NCBI GenBank assembly: GCA_963833965.1
Contig: CAWHZZ010000001.1
Location: 682,001 to 746,000 of the forward strand
Source: CAJCIW01 sp963833965
GTDB lineage: Bacteria; Chlamydiota; Chlamydiia; Chlamydiales; Rhabdochlamydiaceae
Length of the DNA: 64,000 nucleotides
Reading direction: 5' to 3'
In this document: positions 24,693 to 34,000 of the stretch, piece after piece
How the letters are laid out: each line of letters starts with the position of its first letter
Numbering within the stretch: position 1 is the first letter of the stretch
Position numbers and translations under genes: made by a program
Notes under the pieces: model-generated
The model's database searches: none
Seen by the model: the letters and a program-made list of their open reading frames with translations, nothing else
Told to the model about the DNA's origin: nothing

Positions 24693-25763
24693 TGCAATAA
24701 TATGTAACTTGGAACGTTTGGCATGGAGGATTTTCACGATTGACTCATACACTTCATTGGCCTCGATCCTCTTCATGCAGCGAAAGTCGATCGGGCAAGT
24801 GCGTTGGTAGCAGGGAGAGCATTCGACGTGTTTATGAATGAGAGTTCCGGAGCGATAGGGGCCGGTCACCACCTCGCTTGTCGATCCAAACAGTGCGACA
24901 ATCGGCGTGCCGAGTGCATCCGCGATGTGCATGGGTCCGCTGTCATTGGTGAGAATCACATCGCAATGGCTGATCAAACCGGAAAGTTCGCGCAGCGAGG
25001 TCATCCCCGCTAAGTTGACCACGCGATCAGGCAGCCCAGCGCAAATTTCTTTAACGAGCGAGGCCGTCGCCTGATCTCCAAAATAAACGATATAGATATC
25101 TTTGTCGCGCAGCAGCCGTTCGGTCACTTCTCGGAACCTCTCCGGCAGCCAGCATTTAGCAGAGCCATAAGTCGCTCCCGGATTGATGCCGACGATGAGA
25201 GATCCGTCCGGAATTTTGTGCTGGCGAAGAAGCACACGGGCATCGTTGATCTCTTTTGCGGAGAGATAAAGGCGCGGAGGAGTGTCCGAGATCGGGATGC
25301 CGAGGGGCTCGAGGAGCATTTTATAAGTGACGACGAGATGCTGGTTCTGAATGTTCTTAGGGAAGGGGAGACTGTGGGTTAAAAGAAATCTGCGGCCATT
25401 GCACTCATAGCCAAGGCGATTTTGGACTTTGCCCAGCCAAAACCACCAAGCGGAGGAAAATGAATGAGTCAGCAAAATCCCTAAGTCGTATTTGCCTTTG
25501 CGCAGCTTTTCGATAATATTTCTTTTTTCTTCCCGCCGGCTAAAACCGCTCGCCTTGCTGAAGCAAAAAAGCTCGTCGATCTCGGGATCTTCCTTCAAAA
25601 GTTCGCAGATGGGAGAGCGACACATCGCAGTGATATGCGCATCCGGATAACTCTTTCGTAAATCGGAAAGAATCGGCGTAGCCATCACCAGGTCGCCGAT
25701 CCAATTCGGCATACGCACGATGATGTTACGCGGTTTTACACTGCGTAGAGATTCCAAGAGCAA
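24690..25763 (-). CDS. waaF: Lipopolysaccharide heptosyltransferase II-like (GT9)
   Basis: A 357-aa GT-B glycosyltransferase that adds ADP-heptose to the LPS inner core. Seen: NIIVRMPNWIGDLVMATPIL (residues 13-32, the classic RxPNWIGDxVMAxP motif), GILLTHSFSSAWWFWLGKV, VGINPGATYGSAKCWLPERF, and LTNDSGPMHIADALGTPIVALFGST near residues 270-295, followed by HVECSPCYQRTCPIDFRCM as in WaaF. The length is normal. Chlamydiaceae have truncated LPS, but environmental chlamydiae carry more core genes. Its stop codon is supplied by the palindromic element, copy A. Confidence 0.92.
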   Translation of the reverse strand: MLLESLRSVKPRNIIVRMPNWIGDLVMATPILSDLRKSYPDAHITAMCRSPICELLKEDPEIDELFCFSKASGFSRREEKRNIIEKLRKGKYDLGILLTHSFSSAWWFWLGKVQNRLGYECNGRRFLLTHSLPFPKNIQNQHLVVTYKMLLEPLGIPISDTPPRLYLSAKEINDARVLLRQHKIPDGSLIVGINPGATYGSAKCWLPERFREVTERLLRDKDIYIVYFGDQATASLVKEICAGLPDRVVNLAGMTSLRELSGLISHCDVILTNDSGPMHIADALGTPIVALFGSTSEVVTGPYRSGTLIHKHVECSPCYQRTCPIDFRCMKRIEANEVYESIVKILHAKRSKLHIIA

Positions 25764-25920
25764 ATTTCCTAAAAAAATTTATTAACAGGTTCTCAACGAA
25801 CCTATCACACCTTTAAAAATACCAAGCCGGCAGGAATTTTGTACATGCTTAGATGAAGGGTCGGATTAAAAAAAATAATTTAATTTAATGTTTATTAACC
25901 CTTATATATATAAGGTGACC

Positions 25921-26457
25921 ATGGCCTCGCCCCACCAAAAACCTCAGATCATTTTAGGCATCGATCCCGGCACCCGCATCACCGGGTACGGCATCATTCA
26001 AGTGGGAAACAGGCCGCATTATGAGCCAATCGATTTCGGCTGCATCCGTCCGCCGACAGATGCCGCAATGCCCGAGCGCTACCTCGTTCTTTTCGAAAGC
26101 GTGGACAAATTGCTTTGCCAATATGCGCCAAATGCTGTTGCCGTAGAAACGCAATTCGTCTATAAAAATGTGGAAAGCGCGATGAAGCTTGGAATGGCGC
26201 GAGGTGTAGTGATGCTTGCTGCCGCGCGGCGATCCATTCCGATTTACGAATACGCGCCGAAGAAGGCCAAACACGCCGTTGCAGGCAACGGCTCCGCCAG
26301 CAAAGAGCAAGTGCAAAGAATGGTCCAACTTCTGTTACAGCTGCCTGAGCTACCCGAACCTGAAGACGCCGCCGATGCCCTCGCGCTGGCCGTCTGCCAT
26401 GCAAATACTCTAAGCTTCAGAGATAACTTATGTATGAATATTTCAAAGGGACATTGA
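25921..26457 (+). CDS. ruvC: Holliday junction resolvase RuvC
   Basis: 178 aa from the ATG at 25921, chosen for AAGGTG 4 nt upstream; an ATG at 25888 would add 11 residues. Seen: LGIDPGTRITGYGI with catalytic Asp15, AVAVETQFVYKNVESAMKLG with catalytic Glu, YAPKKAKHAVAGNGSASKEQV, and the C-terminal EDAADALALAVCH with the final acidic pair. RuvC dimers cut four-way junctions. The gene overlaps ruvA by 28 nt, so the two are translated together. The upstream 150 nt is A/T-rich and could hold the promoter; no clear boxes were fixed. Confidence 0.96.
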   Translation: MASPHQKPQIILGIDPGTRITGYGIIQVGNRPHYEPIDFGCIRPPTDAAMPERYLVLFESVDKLLCQYAPNAVAVETQFVYKNVESAMKLGMARGVVMLAAARRSIPIYEYAPKKAKHAVAGNGSASKEQVQRMVQLLLQLPELPEPEDAADALALAVCHANTLSFRDNLCMNISKGH

Positions 26458-27023
26458 TCGAGGCTTCCTTGTCGAAGGCGATTGTCGATGTGAATGGAGT
26501 CGGCTACTGCCTGCTAATTCCATTTAACAACTTTTCCAAATTGCCAACTGTTAACTCATCGATTGCCTTCTACATTTCGTTTGTCGTACGCGAGGATTCG
26601 CAAAAATTGTACGGTTTTTTAGCGCGGCAAGAGCGAGACCTTTTCGAGAGCTTGCTCGAAGTGTCCGGCATCGGCCCCAAGACCGCCCTTTGCCTAGTCG
26701 GCCACATGGAAATTCGCGATTTGCAGGCTGCCATCAGCCAAGGGAATATCCTGCAGATTTGCAAAATTCCCGGCATTGGCAAAAAAACGGCCGAGCGCCT
26801 GATCGTGGAAATGCGCGATAAAATTAAAAAAGGAATGGGCGCTGCTGGGACTCCATCTTCGGACATTCAAGAGCAAGGGGCTGCGGCCGATGCGATCTCC
26901 GCGCTCATCAATCTGGGTTATCACAGTTCGCAGGCACAAAAAGCGATCAAGGCCGCCATGAATCAGTTTAAAGGCGAGCCAGAACTCGCTAAGCTGATTA
27001 CAGCTGCGCTGCGCTGCATATAA
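26430..27023 (+). CDS. ruvA: Holliday junction DNA helicase subunit RuvA
   Basis: A 197-aa protein of normal length that binds Holliday junctions as a tetramer and loads RuvB. Seen: the N-terminal OB-fold (MYEYFKGTLIEASLSKAIVDVNGVGY), VVREDSQKLYGFLARQERDLF, the two helix-hairpin-helix motifs (LEVSGIGPKTALCLVG and CKIPGIGKKTAERLIVEM), and a C-terminal domain III (ADAISALINLGYHSSQAQKAI) that contacts RuvB. It overlaps ruvC by 28 nt. RuvB is not in the window, as also in chlamydiae where ruvB is elsewhere. Confidence 0.97.
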   Translation: MYEYFKGTLIEASLSKAIVDVNGVGYCLLIPFNNFSKLPTVNSSIAFYISFVVREDSQKLYGFLARQERDLFESLLEVSGIGPKTALCLVGHMEIRDLQAAISQGNILQICKIPGIGKKTAERLIVEMRDKIKKGMGAAGTPSSDIQEQGAAADAISALINLGYHSSQAQKAIKAAMNQFKGEPELAKLITAALRCI

Positions 27024-27066
27024 AATTTTTTAGTTTATAAGAATTCTTTCGAAATTCAGCACAAGT

Positions 27067-27121
27067 CGCAAAGACGCAAAAATTTTTATAAATCATTTCT
27101 TTGCGTCGTGGCGTCTTTGCG
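27067..27121. repeat. Inverted repeat between ruvA and mnmE
   Basis: The arms CGCAAAGACGC (27067-27077) and GCGTCTTTGCG (27111-27121) are a perfect 11-bp inverted repeat with a 33-nt A/T-rich interior, and an inner GACGCAAA / TTTGCGTC pair is nested in it. There is no T tract after the right arm, so a role as terminator is uncertain; it may be a relic of a small repeat or a DNA dyad. Confidence 0.6.
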
Positions 27122-27153
27122 TTCAAAACCGTATTGCGGTATCATTTTTCCCT

Positions 27154-28518
27154 ATGGATTTTGTACATCGACCCTATCAGCCCGGAGAAACGATTGCCGC
27201 GATTGCCACACCCCCAGGTGAGGGCGGCGTCGCGATCGTCCGCATTTCCGGAAACGATGCAATTGCGGTCGCGGAGAAAATTTTTTCAGGCCCCGTCCGT
27301 TCCTATAAAACTCACACCGCGCATTTTGGCAAGGTGATCGACGCAGAAGGCAACGTCGTCGACGAGGCTCTCGTATTGGCGATGCTCGCGCCCAAATCGT
27401 ATACCGGCGAAGACACGATCGAGATCCACTGCCACGGTGGAAGTTTGATCACGCGAAAAGTTCTAGAAACGATCTTGGAAGCCGGCGCCAGGGCCGCCCA
27501 GCCGGGAGAATTCACTTTTAAAGCCTTCATCAATGGCAAGCTCGACCTCGCCCAAGCGGAAGCGGTGCAGCAGCTCATCGGTGCGAAAAACGAACTCGCC
27601 CTGCAGATGGCAGAAACTCAGCTGCAGGGAAAGCTCTCGCTATGCATCTGCTCTTTTCAAAAACAACTCGTCGACATCGCCGCCATTTTGGAAGCGTGGG
27701 TCGATTTTCCAGAGGAAGATCTCGAGTTCGCATCGATGGAAGAAGTGATTGAACAATTGAACCAAGTGCTGGAGTCGATGCAGCGTCTTGCAGAAACGTT
27801 TCATGATGGAAAGATCGCCAGCCACGGCATCTCGCTCTGCTTGGCGGGACCGCCAAATGTGGGCAAATCTTCCCTGATGAACGCTTTGCTTGGCAAAGAA
27901 CGCGCCATCGTCACAAACATCCCGGGGACGACGCGCGACCTCATCGAAGAAGAGATGAGACTGGGTCTTCTGCATTTTCGATTGATCGACACGGCGGGCA
28001 TTCGAGAAACGGATGAGATCGTCGAGCGCGAGGGAATCCGCCGCTCTAAGCAAGCGATGCAAAAAGCCGACCTCATTTTGCTTGTTCTCGACGCCTCGCG
28101 TGGGATTTGTAATGAATCGGAAGAGTTGATTGCGATTGCGCCTAAAGAGAAAACGCTGCTTATTTGGAATAAAGTTGATTTGGCCGAACCTCCCTTCAGA
28201 GAGGACTCCGTACGCGTTTCCGCGAAAGAGGGAACAGGCCTTAACGAGCTACGGCAACAGATCGACAAGTTGCTCTGGCGCAAAGGCCCTCCTTGCAAGG
28301 AAGAGGTTTTCATCACGAGCGCTAGGCACCATCAGGCTTTGATGGCTGCCATTGGAGCGCTGAACGCTCTCATCGAGGGCTTAAAAACAAAAATCTCTCC
28401 GGAATTTCTTGCTTCCGACATGCGCAAAACTTTAAGCGAACTCGGAACAATCATCGGCGCCAACATCACAGAGGACGTTCTTTCAGCAATTTTTTCAAAA
28501 TTCTGCATAGGAAAATGA
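27154..28518 (+). CDS. mnmE: tRNA uridine-5-carboxymethylaminomethyl modification GTPase MnmE
   Basis: A 454-aa GTPase that with MnmG modifies U34 of certain tRNAs. Seen: N-terminal folate-binding domain (GETIAAIATPPGEGGVAIVR, YTGEDTIEIHCHGG), a helical domain, the G domain at about residues 220-375 with LAGPPNVGKSSLMNALLG, TTRDLIEE, DTAGIRET and NKVD, and the C-terminal FCIGK that carries the catalytic Cys. The length is normal. The stop overlaps the nth ATG (ATGA). In C. trachomatis trmE, nth and psd are likewise neighbours (CT697-CT699). No strong ribosome-binding site is visible. Confidence 0.97.
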   Translation: MDFVHRPYQPGETIAAIATPPGEGGVAIVRISGNDAIAVAEKIFSGPVRSYKTHTAHFGKVIDAEGNVVDEALVLAMLAPKSYTGEDTIEIHCHGGSLITRKVLETILEAGARAAQPGEFTFKAFINGKLDLAQAEAVQQLIGAKNELALQMAETQLQGKLSLCICSFQKQLVDIAAILEAWVDFPEEDLEFASMEEVIEQLNQVLESMQRLAETFHDGKIASHGISLCLAGPPNVGKSSLMNALLGKERAIVTNIPGTTRDLIEEEMRLGLLHFRLIDTAGIRETDEIVEREGIRRSKQAMQKADLILLVLDASRGICNESEELIAIAPKEKTLLIWNKVDLAEPPFREDSVRVSAKEGTGLNELRQQIDKLLWRKGPPCKEEVFITSARHHQALMAAIGALNALIEGLKTKISPEFLASDMRKTLSELGTIIGANITEDVLSAIFSKFCIGK

Positions 28519-29135
28519 ACAAAAAAAATAGAGCCAGGCTCGTCCAAAAAATCCTCGACGAACTCTTCCCCGATCCAGAAATCCCCCTTGCGCATGAAGA
28601 TCCATACACGCTGCTAATCGCTGTTCTGCTTTCCGCACGGTGCACCGATGCGCGCGTGAACAAGGTGACGCCGATCCTTTTTGCCAAGGCCTCCACACCC
28701 AAAGAAATGGTCGAGCTTTCCATCGATGAGATCGCCGCAATCATTCGCCCTTGCGGTCTGACCAACACTAAATCCAAAGCGATCTGGAACCTTTCGAAAA
28801 TTCTTCTCAAAAAATACCGCGGAAAAGTACCTTCTTCGTTTTCTGCACTGGAATCTTTGCCCGGCGTCGGTCATAAGACAGCTTCGGTGGTCATGATCCA
28901 CGCTTTTCATAAGCCTGCCTTCCCCGTCGACACGCACATTCACCGCGTGGCCAAACGATGGGGCCTAAGTTCCGGAAAAAATGTGGTCCAAACGGAAAAA
29001 GACTTAAAGACCCTTTTTCCCAAAACATCTTGGAACAAATTGCACTTGCAAATCATTCACTTCGCACGGAAATTTTGCCCAGCGCGAGGCCACAGAAAAG
29101 AAAATTGCCCAGTTTGTCATAAATTGTCCGATTAG
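28515..29135 (+). CDS. nth: Endonuclease III with an incomplete iron-sulfur motif
   Basis: A 206-aa HhH-GPD DNA glycosylase/AP lyase for oxidised pyrimidines. Seen: LIAVLLSARCTDARVNKVTP, the helix-hairpin-helix LESLPGVGHKTASVVM with the catalytic Lys, and FPVDTHIHRVAKRWGL with the catalytic Asp. The C terminus has only three Cys (C-x9-C-x2-C) in place of the canonical C-x6-C-x2-C-x5-C, so a normal [4Fe-4S] cluster is doubtful. The 4-nt overlap with mnmE indicates coupling. The secretion island starts right after it. Confidence 0.95.
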   Translation: MNKKNRARLVQKILDELFPDPEIPLAHEDPYTLLIAVLLSARCTDARVNKVTPILFAKASTPKEMVELSIDEIAAIIRPCGLTNTKSKAIWNLSKILLKKYRGKVPSSFSALESLPGVGHKTASVVMIHAFHKPAFPVDTHIHRVAKRWGLSSGKNVVQTEKDLKTLFPKTSWNKLHLQIIHFARKFCPARGHRKENCPVCHKLSD

Positions 29136-29171
29136 TGTAAAGAACTAAGATACACTTAATCTTGGCTCGCG

Positions 29172-31010
29172 ATGAAACGTCTCGCTCTTTTATTCGCGCT
29201 TCTGCTTCCGAAGCTCGCCTTTGGCCACCCGATGATCGCCGATGCGGACCCAAGCGCCTCGTCTTCTGAAAAGATTTATCCGATTTCAAAGATCCATTTA
29301 GAATACGATAAAACTCACCCTGAACAGATTCCACTATCGAAGCTCGGGAGAGCGGACATCCCTCTGTTTGAAAAAAATGGGGTTTTCTACGGCAAAGAAA
29401 TGCCAGAGTCCTCGCAGGTAACGATTACTGTCAATGGAATGAACGAGTCTGGGCAGACTAGGAAGATGTCAGACAGCGCTCTTTCCGTTCTCCTCTCCAC
29501 ACTTTTCCATCAGTTCCATAAGATGGCCCATGATTGGACCTATGTTTACATCCCCAGCACAGAAATCGCTGAGAATGGAAGCGATGTGCGCAGCATTGGC
29601 AATACTGAGCTGACCATCATCATTTCAACGCCGACTGTTGCACGCGTCGCCGCCGATTCGAAAAATGAGAAATTGAATAAAAAGATCTGCGATCATCTCC
29701 CCGTCTCTCTTCCCGATCCCTCGACAGGATATCCGGGAGGCTTCATCAATTCCAATCTATTGAACAATTATTTGCAGAAGCTGAACAGGTACCCGCGCGA
29801 CAGAAGAATCGATCTGGAAATCGGCCCTGCGGATTATATCGGCGAGACTGAATTGAACTTCGTCGTCACCGAAGAGCGGCCTTGGCATGTATACTTCAAT
29901 GCGAATAACAATGTTCCCAAAACGATCCACAGGTGGCAAGAGTCCGTTGGCTTTGTCCACACTCAAGTGTCGGGTAATGACGACATTCTTAAATTAGACG
30001 CTGCGACCGATAGTTTTGACCAATTATACACCTTCGATGCGTCTTATGAATCGCCGCTCGGCAGCTCGCTGGACACTAACTATAAAATCTTTGGCAGCTA
30101 CTCTCGATTTACCTCGGCGGAATTTGCACTGCCTCAAAACTTATTCATCGGCACGCAGGCGATTGGGGAATTGGAATTCATCACCAACATCGGGCAGTGG
30201 AGCAAGCTTTTTTTAGATTTTGTCGGTTCCATTCAATATCGTCATATCCACAACCGAGGGCATTTTCTTTTTGGCGCAGCGACGAAGAACTTCCTTTTGC
30301 CGGAGGTCGGCCTCAAACTCATCAAGCTTACGCGGGAAAACAAGCTCATCGCCTCATTAACTGTGCAAAGCACGATCAGCGACCTTTTTTGGAATGTGAA
30401 AAAAAATCTCGGCAATTTAGGAAGGGCGCATCCTAGCCCCAATTGGGCCATTGTCCAAGCGGGATTCTATGGAAGCTCCTACCTTGAGCCGTGGTTTGAA
30501 GACAGCAAAAAAGTGCAGCGGCTCGCCAATGAAATCGTCCTTATGGCGCAACTGCAAAATGCCTTCAACTACAGACTCATTCCTGAACTGGAAGGAATCT
30601 TGGGAGGCCTTTACACCATTCGAGGCTATCCGCAGTCCACCATTGCAGGCGACAATCTGTATATGGGCTCCCTGGAATACCGGTTCCATCTGCCTCAAGC
30701 CTTCAAACCACGGCCCGACGCTTGCACCAAAATTTTTGGCAAGAAGTTCCGATGGGCTCCCGAAAAGGCAAAAGGCCAAGCAGACTGGGATTTTGTGATA
30801 AGGGCCTTTTATGATATGGGTGGAACAACCGCGAACCAAAAACGAAAGTTTGAAAGAAACCATTTTATCATGGGCACAGGATTAGGGGCCGAGCTTGTGA
30901 TGTGGCACAACATCTTCATTCGCGCCGATTGGGGGCACGCTCTGCGTTCTGCCAATGGCATTCATGAAGGCCACAACCAATTTTACTTTTCATCGACGGT
31001 CATATTTTAG
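29172..31010 (+). CDS. TpsB-type outer-membrane transporter (FhaC/ShlB-like)
   Basis: A 612-aa protein with a signal peptide (residues 1-18, cleavage after AFG). Residues about 40-240 fit POTRA domains; the second has NSNLLNNYLQKLNRYPRDR followed by GPADYIGETELNFVV and RPW...ANNN, the usual POTRA2-to-barrel sequence of TpsB proteins. The rest is a 16-strand-type barrel with GGLYTIRGYPQSTIAGDNLY (the conserved VRGY...GD motif on L6/strand 12) and a C-terminal Phe. It would export the TpsA at 31022, which starts 11 nt after its stop. It is the first gene of a three-gene surface operon placed between nth and psd. Confidence 0.88.
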   Translation: MKRLALLFALLLPKLAFGHPMIADADPSASSSEKIYPISKIHLEYDKTHPEQIPLSKLGRADIPLFEKNGVFYGKEMPESSQVTITVNGMNESGQTRKMSDSALSVLLSTLFHQFHKMAHDWTYVYIPSTEIAENGSDVRSIGNTELTIIISTPTVARVAADSKNEKLNKKICDHLPVSLPDPSTGYPGGFINSNLLNNYLQKLNRYPRDRRIDLEIGPADYIGETELNFVVTEERPWHVYFNANNNVPKTIHRWQESVGFVHTQVSGNDDILKLDAATDSFDQLYTFDASYESPLGSSLDTNYKIFGSYSRFTSAEFALPQNLFIGTQAIGELEFITNIGQWSKLFLDFVGSIQYRHIHNRGHFLFGAATKNFLLPEVGLKLIKLTRENKLIASLTVQSTISDLFWNVKKNLGNLGRAHPSPNWAIVQAGFYGSSYLEPWFEDSKKVQRLANEIVLMAQLQNAFNYRLIPELEGILGGLYTIRGYPQSTIAGDNLYMGSLEYRFHLPQAFKPRPDACTKIFGKKFRWAPEKAKGQADWDFVIRAFYDMGGTTANQKRKFERNHFIMGTGLGAELVMWHNIFIRADWGHALRSANGIHEGHNQFYFSSTVIF

Positions 31011-31021
31011 AGGGGATAAAG

Positions 31022-34000
31022 ATGCTGTTGCCAACCAAAGTATGTCGGATAATCTTCTCCCTTTCAATGCTCAGCGCTTCTTCCCTTTTAATGGCGCTGC
31101 CTTCTGTAAAAGAAGTTTCCCACGGCACGGCTGAAGTGACCGCCGCCAACCATGAATTGCTTATCCAAGCTTCAGACCAAGCCATTCTCAACTATAAACA
31201 TTTTGACGTGAAGGCCCATGAAACTGTCAGGTTTCAAATGGCAAAGACTTCGCATCGCGTCCTTAATCGCGTGCATGGAGATGCCGCCAGCCAAATCGAC
31301 GGCAAGGTGCTCTCCAATGGTGTCGTTTATCTGATGAACCCTGCAGGCATTCTCTTTGGGCCCGATTCCGTGGTCAATGTTTCCACCCTCTATGCGGCGG
31401 CTGCGCATTTGAGCGATATCGATTTTCTTCAAGGCATCGACCGTTTTGTCGACGTGAAAGGGAATATTGAACTTCACGGCAGGCTCACTGCCAATGAGGT
31501 TGCATTGATCGGCAAATCGGTTTTGCAAAATGGACAAATCTTTGCAGGCGAAGGGCAGATTCTACTTGCCACTGCCGACAATGTGTATTTGGGCCGCGAG
31601 GACGGGCACCTGTTCGTCAAATGCGACAAAGAGCTGTTGCAAAGCTTTGAAAATGAGACCTGTTTTTTAGAGAGTGGGACCGCTGAATCTCACTTCCTCT
31701 ATCACGCTGGTGTGTCAAAGGCGAAAAAGATCCAACTTTATGGAGAAAAGGAAAGCTTCGTCAGAGTCCGCGGCAATGTCGATGCAACGCAGACGGAAGA
31801 ATTTTCCAAAGGGGGCGAAGTTCGGATTCAAGGCGAGGTCATTTCCCTTGAAGACGTTACCATTGAAGCTTCTGGTCCACTTGGCGGCGGAGAAGTATTG
31901 ATTGGCGGAGGCGAACACGGAGAAGGGATCTATCCCACTGCTAAATACACTTTTTCTGGTGAGCAAACATCCATTTACGCAGATGCCATCACTCAAGGCG
32001 ATGGCGGGAGGATCATCCTATGGGCGGACAAAGCGACCATTTTTGACGCCAAATTATTCTCCCGCGGTGGGGCAGTTCAGGGCGATGGAGGATATGTCGA
32101 AACGTCGAGCGGCGATCGCTTCGGGGCAATTACAGGAGTTGTCGACGCATCGGCGATTCATGGTAAAGGAGGCATGTGGGCCCTAGATCCATGCAGTGTG
32201 ACCATCAGCGGGACCGCAGGAACAAATAACCCTCTGGCGCTGAACTGCACCACGCACAACACGATCCCTTCGCTCAATGACGGTTGTTCCTGCATGAATC
32301 CGCTCCCGGCGTGCGGTGGAGTTGTCAATTACATTGTCATGACAGACTGCTTAAATAACGTGCCCGCAGGGACAACAATTCTTATCGCTACTTCTGACAT
32401 GGTGAATGACACCTTCGTCTCGCTAGGAGACACTTCAGCTGCAAATGTCGCGACTGTGAATTCCAACGTTTCGATAAATATTAGCTCCGCAAATTCCGCT
32501 GGCTTGGGACCGATTTATTTAAACGGCTCTATTTCCTGCACCGGTCCTTTAGTCCTTGCCGGTCCCATAAAATTAAAGGGCCCAACGACCCTTTCGACAA
32601 CCGCGGGAGGGGTCAATTTTGGCATTGGGACCACAATCGATAGCGATCCATCGACTCCGAATCAAAATCTGACGATCAATTCCGTTGGAACTGTGACATT
32701 CAATGGCGCTGTCGGAGATTTGGGCCCTCTTGGAATTTTCGATGTCGAAGCCCCCGCCAATGACGTCGCTCTCTTTTCCGATGTTATGACTTCCGGCAAT
32801 ATCACTTTCGATTCCGCATCTGTCACCCTTCACGGCAACGCGTCAATAGAATCAACCGGAGGCGGCATCAGCTTCAATGGAGTCGTCAGTAGCGATATGC
32901 CCACGTCGAATCGCAATCTGAACTTGAGCGCCGCCGGCGATATCGTTTTTAATAATAGTGTGGGCATATATCCCCTCGGAGATGTTGTCGTTGAAACGGT
33001 GGCAAATTTCAAGTTCTTAAACTTTATCGGCCCTTCTGACCCATTGCACACGATGCGCGTCCGCTCTTTCACTCAGCTTACCGGAACAGGGGAAACACAT
33101 TTCGAAGGGCCCTTGCTCACATTAGGCGCGCCAATCCCGTTAGCAGGGGAACATACCCCCTCACCACCTGTTAATGGCGGCAATGTCAGCATTGCGACCG
33201 GAGGGGCCATCAATTTCTATTATTTGGTGCAAACCGCGGCGCCGCAATTGGTCCCCGTATTATCTCCTTCTGCCGGTCAAAACATCGTCTATAAATCTGT
33301 CATCACAACGACAGGGGGAAGACAATCGAGCTCTGTGCCCACTGCAAGCAATCCCAATGCTCCCAATGGATTGAGCGGAGGAAGTGTCTCCTTAAATGGA
33401 AACTCCATCAATCTGCTCGCCATCTATGCAGGGGGAACGCCGGCCTTTCCCGGAACCAGTGGAACAGGAGGAGGAGGAGGCTTAGTTCAGCTCACATCGC
33501 AAACCGGGACAGTTCTACAGGGACCCATTTTCGCCACAGGAGGCCCAGGAGCAAATGGGGGGGCCCAAGATTATCCTTACCTTCTCTATTCAGGTCAAAA
33601 TACCAACGCACCCGGCTCTGACTCTCCAGGCAACATCCTCATCAATGGGCCTTTCTCGATCGGATTTAACGGGGTGATTCTCAGAGGCTCCGATATCATT
33701 ACAGAACCTGTGCAAAGTGTTAATGGCAACAATTTGTTAGGGATCGATTCCTCGACAGCGGGCTTGGCGATCTTAGGAGGTTTGAGTAATTTGAGTTATT
33801 TTGTCGTCGATTATGCGCAAACCGTCGACGTCATAGGCCCTGTGACAGGATCGGCACTCGCCCTTTTTAATGCTGGCTCGGGAAACATCACATTTGAACA
33901 ACACGTCACATTGACCGATGCAAATACCGCTCTTTCGAATATTACGGCGATTGCGAACCAATTCTGCGTCTTCTTCGATGATGGATACACGGTATCGACC

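Noticed and set aside
24490..24693. 67-codon minus frame between waaF and the GT9 gene
   Set aside because: It lies entirely in palindromic repeat copy A and has no counterpart in copies B and C.
25788..25808. Small palindrome AGGTTC-tcaac-GAACCT followed by ATC, upstream of ruvC
   Set aside because: It resembles the ends of the palindromic element family, but only over about 10 bases and without any core sequence, so chance is a sufficient explanation.
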